Shown: positions 23,201 through 32,200 of the stretch, in pieces
Layout: each line of letters opens with the position of its first letter
How positions within the stretch are numbered: position 1 is the first letter of the stretch
Assembly: GCA_037903475.1 (NCBI GenBank)
Contig: JBAJFG010000549.1
Span: 434,001 to 498,000 of the forward strand
Origin: Ancylostoma caninum
Taxonomy: Eukaryota; Nematoda; Chromadorea; Rhabditida; Ancylostomatidae
DNA length: 64,000 nt
Direction of reading: 5' to 3'
Made by a program: the position numbers and the translations under genes
Notes under the pieces: model-generated
Database searches by the model: none
What the model was told of the DNA's origin: nothing
What the model saw: the letters and a program-made list of their open reading frames with translations, nothing else

Positions 23201-26200
23201 CGGCTGTGGTCGAATGCTGGGTGAGACCTGTATTTAAAAGATTTAAAACACAAAAGACAATGAGACAATAGATTATGGTCATTTTGTTATTTATGAAGAG
23301 AGCTACTATAGTAAATGAACAAAGCAAAGTGAAAATATTATGCTGCTGAAGAAAATGGAAAGTTATAAACAATACAACAAAGTTGTTCAAGAAACAAGAC
23401 GCAAAATTTGTGAATTCCAAAAAAAAGATATTTTTGTAGGGCTGGCATAGTATCTCTTGTGCAGAAGCAACAAATCAGATTTGAGGGCCATCCAGCCATA
23501 GGGAAGTTTATGCTCAACACGTTCCTGCGTTAAGTTGTGCGACTACCTGAAAAAATAGGTCAAGACGCACTTCTGACGCAGCCCATACGCATTCGAAACG
23601 CAAACGTTAACAGCGTGATGATTGTAGGTGGATTTGCATGCGATTCTCATCTGATATCATTACCGTTTTGGCCTCTCTATAGAATGAAAAGTTCAGTCCG
23701 GTTGGCGCATGGTCCTGCCATAATTTCCGGGCGTAAAATAAAAAGTGGTTTACGCATGGGTACAGTCGGGTCCGGCAGCCACTGCAAATGGGCGCCGGCG
23801 GGCGCCGGCCGCCGCCACCCTCCAACGCCCCGGTGTTAATGAGCTATAAATCACTAGAGCTTGGGAGAAAGCGGAGAAAAATACAATTTTAGTCCATAGT
23901 AGACAGAGTGCAGTGCATATGTTAAGGCTATAAAGCAGGGGACCATTTTCACAACTTTCCACGTTTTATCATTTTTGTGATTTTCATGGGGAAAGATTTC
24001 TGAATACACAATAAGCGAAGCCAACTCTTCCATTTTCTGCTATAGAACACTGCTTCGCGAATACAAAAATGGCCGTTATTCTTCTATGGATGGACACAGC
24101 ACTTCAGTTATCCCATCTGAATAATAAAGCTCATCCAATTCGGGATCCTCAGAAATAATTGAAATCCGAGTAAACTGTTCCATATCCATTGCGAAGTAGT
24201 TCTACCGCTGTCATTTATCTTTCGTGGAGCAGTCCTTTACGGCGGAGTTACTCTCTCCCGGTTTCCCTCAACTTTGAAAAAGTGGTTTTTCACTATTACT
24301 TACACTATTACTATTACTTACACTTACACTTATTTTGGTTTATCTTCGAAAGAGTTTTCCACTATTACTTACACTTACACTTATCGTATTATAGTTTATC
24401 TTCGAAATTTATGCAAAACGTTGCCGGATGCCTTCCTGGACTACCCGAAGGAGATCACGGGGGACGTTCCAAGCAGTGAACCCCAAACACTGCGATACTT
24501 AACTCTGGATCTCCAACGGAGTGGAACCAGCGATAGGGACAGATTGCAATCTGCCGCTCAAACCACTGAGCCATCCGGGCTACTTTTTATGTTGGAGTTT
24601 GTTAGATAACTGCAGCAGTCGTAGGCAGCATACTATATGTATTTGCAAAACGGGGGCACAGGGCAGGATTCGATCCCCTGACCACCACAACGTCGATCAT
24701 TCGCTCAACCCACTGAGCTATGCGCGCACGCGATGCAACATACAAATAGTGTCCAATCTTACTTACACTTACACTTATCGTAGTTTATCTTAGAAATTTA
24801 GGTGAAAAGGGAGTTGGGTGGGGCCACTCCTGTGAAGCCTAAGCCTAAGCCTTAAACCCATTCTTAAGCATAGGGTTAGGCTTATCTACCCTGTCTACTA
24901 TGGACTAAAATTGTATTTTTCTTCGCTTTCTCCCAAGCTCGAGTGATTTATAGCTCATTAATACATGGGTGGCGGCGGCCGGCGCCCGCCGGCGCCCATT
25001 TGCAGTGCCTGCCGGACCCGACTGTATAGTAAAGTCAACAATCTAGGTGATCAAAGTCTATCAGACGTCGGACCACCTAAAAGTGCCAGTTTTGATTGAG
25101 AGAGGGTTGTTCGAATCTATTTTCCTATGAAATAATGGTCATAGTGCCTGCTCACCGGACTGTACTTCCAATATTCTGGTCCCTCTTTATGAAACGAATG
25201 AATGAGTCTAACGCACCCAAGCATTTGCTCGAACTGCTCTAATAATCGATAGATTACCTGATGTGATGGCAGAACCAGCCGCTAAGAGGAGGAAGTATCT
25301 CTGGTTTTCCTTGTAGGTGAACACCTGAAAAAATGTCCATTTTTTCTGCGTTGAAAGACATTTTTTTATAATTTTCCATATTTATAGCTCTTCATTCTTT
25401 TTTCTATAGATTTTCATGCTTCTCGTCTCGGATTCTTATTGTGCTATTTATCCAGCGGTTGAAAACTGTAAAGGAAGGGCGCTGAATGCTTACCTGACCG
25501 TTTGACGGTCCCCAACCGCTGACGTCAACTGTTGCCGCGCAGTACATCATCCCGTCGCTGATCACTGCTGTTTCATTCTTGAAATACTGCGACCGGATTG
25601 TCTGGAATAGTCCCTCAATGTCTCATGCGTAGTATATGTAGCAATTAAGCTTTTTTGTCCGGAATTGGTGTGGTCTTTCGGTTTGGTTGGGAATAGATTG
25701 AATTCACGTCACACATAAACCGTAGTCCAAAAAAAGATGAGAGGAAGCTTGAAATGTGAACATACATACCTCTTCACCTGGTATGCGCGCATTTCTCAGT
25801 GCCGGATTGTAGGAGAACTTCATCGAGAGTGCTTGTCCAGTAAGGGCTGAGCATTCGATGACGTTATCGAGACCCTTAAAAAATGAAACCATTCTTTGAG
25901 GTCTTTGGTACATTTCCAATGCCGCGATTTGACCATATCGCCATTCTGATAGTCCCCACACTTTGGCAGTAATCGCCGCGATTACCATTATAGCCGGCGG
26001 CCGTTGCGATCGCAGCTATATAACGCCGGCGGTCTTAACATGTATCAAGTGAATTAGGATATTACAGGCGTGAAAGCAAAGATAACCGATGGGAATCAAT
26101 AGCGTAACGATCGATCGATAGGAATCAGTAGCGTAACGATCGATAGCCAGCCCATTATCCCTGCCACTTGTATCGCCTGTTCTTTTTGAGCTCATCTCCG

Positions 26201-29200
26201 AGAAATAAGGGCGATGAGAAGCTATGAGCTCTGTTTGGGAGCGATCCATGGCGATGTAACGTGATAATCGATACTTATGGTTTCCGCTATCGCTGTCGCT
26301 TACATCGCCGGTTCGCTGCGATTCATTTTGAAATGAAGAAGTCTGAGCGTACTCTCTGTTCGGTGATTTTTGCATTCGTTGCCGCGATTTTTTCTAGCAA
26401 GGTCGTCATGATGCGGTCCTGTTGAAATATTCGTAAATTCTCAAAAAATTACAGAATAGTACGAAACATAACGATGAATCGCGGCATATGGACATGATTT
26501 CTTATCGCGATATTCGTATACCTAAACACCCGTACTACTAAATCGCGGCGATCATGCTCTTGCAAATTTATTTATCTATTTTTATTGACCTTGTCTTAGT
26601 TAAGTAGCGAAGACATATGATGATTAGCTTTTTTTTCTTATTTGAACTGAGTACCAAATTACTACTTGGCGGCAAAGTAAGACTCTAGATAGAATATCGC
26701 AGTGGCATCGCTTACGCCAGTGAATAACAGCCACTGCGACCAAATGATTCTAAATCTGAGTTTATTTAAGGTAATAGCTCTACAAAAAATGAGGCCAGTT
26801 AGGACTGTACTCAATTTATTTATCGCTGTGAGCGAGATGCAAAAATCGCTACTAGAATCGCGCCGCGACGAATCGCGCTCGCTGACAGTCTACAATCATT
26901 GCGATCCATTGCAAAGAAATCGTGAGTAGAGAGAGGCTTGAGGAAAACACTATACACTGACCATCTTATCATCCTTGGAGAATCCTACAGCAAGGTATAG
27001 CGAAGAGGTGGCGCTAGTCTTCATTGTTAGCTCAAATCGAATGGATGCAGGCGACAAAACCTTGAAAATAACGCATTGGCAGGAAGTGTGAGTATTAGCA
27101 TTTACTTTCATGAAAGATATAGATTTTTCATTGTTGGTTCTCTTAGAATACTTCCAGATGTACCTTTTACCATGAGTTACTTAGACTAACCAACAGCACA
27201 ACCCATCCTCACCTCGTAAGAGACGGCCATGCCGTTCGGCTCGGAAGAGATGAAGCAGCCCTTCTTGGTGCCACAAGTCGCATTGTTGAAGGTTCCCTGG
27301 AAAGCAAGGGGTTCAAACCAAATAGATAGAGAGAGCTCTACATTTCCTCGACCTTTCCGTAGGTCAATGTCACAGAAGCAATAAGAAGATACCAAAACTG
27401 ATTTTTAGTAAACCTCCGCATGGTGAAAATACACTTGAGCTTATTACACTGTTCTTGAATTTGGAAGATCTGTCTCCAGCATATTCTAAAAAAAATCTTC
27501 TGGAAAACAGAGGACAACGGCTACCAAAGTGGTAATTGAGTGTAGATGAACGAAACGAAATTTCATGTTTTCTCCGGAAATGTCAAATATAAGCGGGAAA
27601 ATGTTATGAAATGTAAATGTTATTCCGAGCCAGCCCTTGTATTTCTTGTTATAATTGCCCTTTGTGAATGAGTCAGTGCCTGGTTTTTGACGAATAATTT
27701 AGGAACTAGTTCGAACAATCGAATATTCATTAAAGAAAATGCACTTCAATCGCTCTTAGCCCTCTCCCAGAGCTGTAAGGCCCTCTTTTGAGCTACATTT
27801 ATGGTGCATCGGAGTCGGATCCGGTCGGATAACAAAAGATACATATTGATCTTCGCTATCAGGCGATCGATACGTACCGAGTCGGACTCCGATGAGCTAT
27901 AAATGTAGCTTTAGTCTGAAATTCGACTTTTCCACTTCATTCAAGTCGATTTTTTGAACTCGAATGCATCTAACACATTATTCTATCCTAGCTGTAGTAA
28001 TAACTATACCCACAATGACTGCCGAAGCGTAGATCTGATACGCGACCGGTCATTGATCCACGGAATAGGTGAAGTAATGACCTACCGCAATAAGAAAGGG
28101 CTATCAGATAGGATGAGACAAACAAAATGATAATTATGTAGGGCTCTTTATCTGTTGTTCATTCTGCTGTAGCAAAAATTTTCTGGATGCCCAGATTCTT
28201 TTCAAGCAATGCGATTCTGCTGCGCTCTCCTTTATCAAAGTGTGCGGCCTCGCTCTGCGATTGGCCCGTACGTCCAAGTGGTCAATCGTAGAGCTCAGCC
28301 TCACCGTGAAATGCTACACTCGTCCAAATTCCATAACATTTAATTAAGTGCTCCTTCCGATCCCTCCTCATTTTCTATCTTTTTAATCTTTACTTTTAAT
28401 TTTCTTGCACAGCAGGAGAAGACCAGCAGTAACGTTTTGATTCATCAGCTATTGCTAGGTCCCAACGTACCGCAGAATCATCGCCAGCCAGAAGGCGAGG
28501 ACTGGATACGAATGTGTGCTTGTGCTGATTGAGACCTGCAAAAATCAAAAATGTCGTAAAAACAATACCATAATTCTGGACATGAAAATGCAACAATTTT
28601 GCATGAATTGTGATCTACAGGAATTAGTCATTTAGATTTAGCTCGGGTGCTACATATAATGGCTAGTAAGTCGAGAACGAAAAATTCCGTGAACGTTGAC
28701 TTCATAAAATTTTGGGCTGTCTATTGAACCAAATGCAGTATTTCCCTAATATTTATCCATCACACTCCAAGGGCTTTCCATTACCTGTTTGGTACAACTT
28801 ATTCAGGTCTGTATTAAATCATAGCTGAACTGGAAAACCAACCGTCGGTGTTGGTGAAACCGCTGGCGAGTAAAAGGTAGTATTTTTGTGTGCGATTGTA
28901 AGTGAATACCTGTAAAAATTATTTTCTACAACCACAAAACTATTTTAGTAAGGAGAAAACACCATTACAATGTGAAACCCTTCCATCCCGGAGAACAAGG
29001 AAAAAGATGTTCTTGATCGGACTGCGCACCTGTTTATTTTGGCTCCATCCTGATACATTCACAAGAGCCGTGCAGTACAGCTCTCCATCAGCCGATACGA
29101 TGACACGTTGGGTAAAGTAGGAAGATCGGATTGTCTAGAAAAAAAACTTATACTCGACGTAGAATCAAAATTGTTGCTTGGTGCCACTGGCTGCGTAGCG

Positions 29201-32200
29201 ATCACGCTGGCTCCTTTCCAGTTGCAAAAATCAATTGCGAGCAGATGTTATTGAATCATCTAATTCAGTGCATATGGAGTCGCCCACACAAAACAACAAA
29301 TGTTAGCGGAAAATCATTGCTCAAGTAAATCAGAACTCTATCACTATTGATTTCTGAGCTTGGCAAAGCGTTAAACAGCTCGGCGGCCGCACACCTTGGT
29401 CTTGTCACAGGATAATGTCTCTGTGTATATTTCTATCCTATTCCATGAAATGAACTACAACGGCAACTTCTTCTGTGATCGCATACCTCTTCACCAGGTA
29501 TTCGGACATTTGCTGGTGTGTCATCATTGTAAGAGAATTTCAGATTGTAATGCTTGTTTTGTAGCGCCGAACATTCGATCACGTAGTCATTGCCCTAAAT
29601 TATCGATTGATCCCATCAACTATTGATTACTATCATAGAGACGAAGTTTTTTATGAGCCTACGATGCACTTATTTCGGCCAATGGAAGACCTACAGTACC
29701 ATTTTGTTGTCATCCGAAAATCCAACAGCGATGTACTGGTTGCTTGCGGTTAACACTGAGAACAGTTCGACTCTCATCATGGAATTTGGTAAGATCTACA
29801 AAGATAAGCAGTACTGGAGTGAATGAATGAATGAATGAATGAATGAACAAATGAGTGAATGAATGAATGAATGAATGAATGAATGACTGGTGTACCTTGT
29901 AAGAGAATCCCATCCCGTTACAACCACCATAACATTGCTCAGGCAAGACGCAATTTTTGTCAACACCACACATTGTCGCATCAAAACTAGCCTGAAATTT
30001 GCAATTTCTTGTAGTTGCAAAAAAAAAAAAGATGAAGAAAGTTATGAGAATGAAAAAACAGAAACCACAGGAACCAATTTCTCCTGTGGAAGATAAGTAG
30101 TCTAACCGAAAATTCCTCTGCACTCTCACCTCGTTGTTTGCCAACGGAGTGGCAAGTGTAGATACTTCAGTAAACACTGGCGGTAGAAGTCCTGAAAAGT
30201 AAAACTCTGGGACAGCTTTCGGAATTCAATATTAATTCTGCGACGTACCCGTTTCGTTTGCTTTTCCGATAGTGAGTATAAGAAAATACGGTTTTGCTGT
30301 ATATGTGAAGATCTGGAAAGAACGCATCCAGAAAATACCATAGAAGAAAAATTTCAACAAGTTTTTTAAATGACACTGGGATTATTAAATGTTGCTGTCA
30401 AATAATCTGCATATAGAAATTGAAGCTAATTTCATCTGCAACTTTTTGCTTGTACTTGTTGTTCTTGAAAATATCTCTTAAAAAAGATCCAAGCACGACA
30501 ACTTTTCTGAAACTCATGAAGCAGTTTGCAATAGATGCGTGTGTTTGACGCGCGTACGTCCACGTGCGATTATGGATAAGCCCAGTCAGAGCCATGACGC
30601 GACTCAGAGACAAGTCAGTCCGCAAAGAGATGCATGCGACTGACGTGCGACTGACGTACGCATCTGGTATAATTGCCCTTATATGTTCTCATGAACGCGT
30701 AGAAGTGGAAATTTTGGATAAAAGAAGAGGAATCCGAAGAATAATTAACTACGAATAAGGCTCAAAAACTAGTATCTTCCGAAAAAAAAAAGAACCAGTC
30801 AATTCTTACCTTTTCTTCGAGGCTATGGGACTTTCTTTTTTTCTGAGTATTCAAAAATTCAACGTTTTGAAATTTGGGATTCATTTTAGTTCATATCCCC
30901 TTATCATTTGTTATTTTTTACCAAAAATGATTGGAATAAAACCGGATTAAACCTCCATGATGAGCTGATGTTCGAAGAACATACGAAACAGTTCTTACCT
31001 CGTTACTGACTGGAGAACCCTGTACATTTACCACTGCTGAACAGTAGATTTGACCATCTTGAAAAACAGCGGACTCTTTAGTGAAGTAGGTATCTCGGAT
31101 TGTCTGAAATAAGAATTTCAGATGTTAATATGGAAAAGTTTTCCGCTGTGGAAATGCCTTTGAGACTCAGCTCTCTAAGCTCCAAGAAGTGGTGCTTATT
31201 CATCACATGATTTGGGTTATAATAGAGAGTCCATACCTTCTCGCCGACAATCCGAGCATTATTTCCGTATTCGTCGTTGTATGAGAACTTCATCGACAGC
31301 GATTCATTTCCTAGTGACGAGCACTCTATTGATTGGGAATAGGCCTGGAATTCAGTGCTAACATTCTCCAGAATTTAAGGATATTTATTCTTCAAAATCC
31401 CACAATACAGGCTCTAAAAAGACTTGGAAGTGTTGGAAGTGATTATTTGTAAGAACAGATCTCATTAAACGAATCTTGATTATCCTTCACCACCCGTCAA
31501 CCTCTTGGACAAAAAATCCAGAGATGATAAAGAGTAATTAAAGCTAGCTTTTTCGAATACAGCCCAGAAACGGTTGCTCACCACTCTTCTCTCAAGCGAG
31601 AACGACACAGCAACGAAGATTCCATTCCCCTTGGCAGCAGGAGCCACTAGTTCGAACGCTATGTAGGAAGCGCTGAGCATCCTAAAATGACCACCTAGCT
31701 GTGCCATTTCGTACCACTGTTATCCTATTTGCTTCCTTTTCATCCTAAGATTGAGTTCGCTTCAGTATGAGCTGAAGGGAAGTTCTCGCCAATTTTTTTA
31801 AAGCCACTGCGAAAAGTCATCTCAAAAACGGTAGACGGAAGGAACCGACGTGGATTTTTTGAGGCACCGTCCTACCTCAGGATTGCTTCTAGAGTTCTCA
31901 CGTGAAAGGAATCCCTAAGGGCTGCTGATACTCATGGCACACGTGGTCCCATGCAAAATTGCAAAAGGGCCGTTCTTGAGCCCAATCATTGCGACAGGAC
32001 GAGGTCTCTGATTAATGTACTCCCGGGATCGCACTCTCCGAGGAAATTCAGAATTCTCGAAAGAGTTACTCATCATCCACTCCCTAACAGGATAGAAGAT
32101 GCGCTCGACCAATGGAGTTCATGGCGAGGGAACTTCGTAGTCCCACCCTGGCTCCGCCCACAACCTCCACAAAAAATGAGTCTCGAAAACGGGTTTTTGG

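Larger units (their letters stand above)
23763..25024. mobile_element. 1.26-kb foldback DNA transposon with TA duplication in a gene 2 intron
   Basis: The left arm (23763-23906) and right arm (24891-25024) are inverted copies about 135-145 bp long, beginning CAGTCGGGTCCGGCAG and including a very GC-rich core (gggcgccggcgggcgccggc). TA flanks both ends (23761-23762, 25025-25026), as in the Tc1/mariner superfamily. The interior has no transposase. It holds ttacacttacactta repeats, two tRNA-like segments and short telomere-like repeats. It lies in the intron between gene 2 exons 22 and 23. Confidence 0.85.
25258..28535 (-). other. Gene 2 exons 17-22: DOMON domain 4 (type B)
   Basis: Exons 28471-28535, 27213-27296, 26962-27060, 25770-25874, 25494-25601 and 25258-25324 encode residues 538-713. 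Landmarks are NATCGTKKGCF, PNGMAVSY, YLAVGFSKDDKM, VIECSALTG, ARIPGEE, MMYCAATVDVSGW and VFTYKENQRYFLLLAAG. It lacks the extra Cys pair and so resembles domain 2 more than domain 3 at that site. Introns here are long because of inserted elements. Confidence 0.88.
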
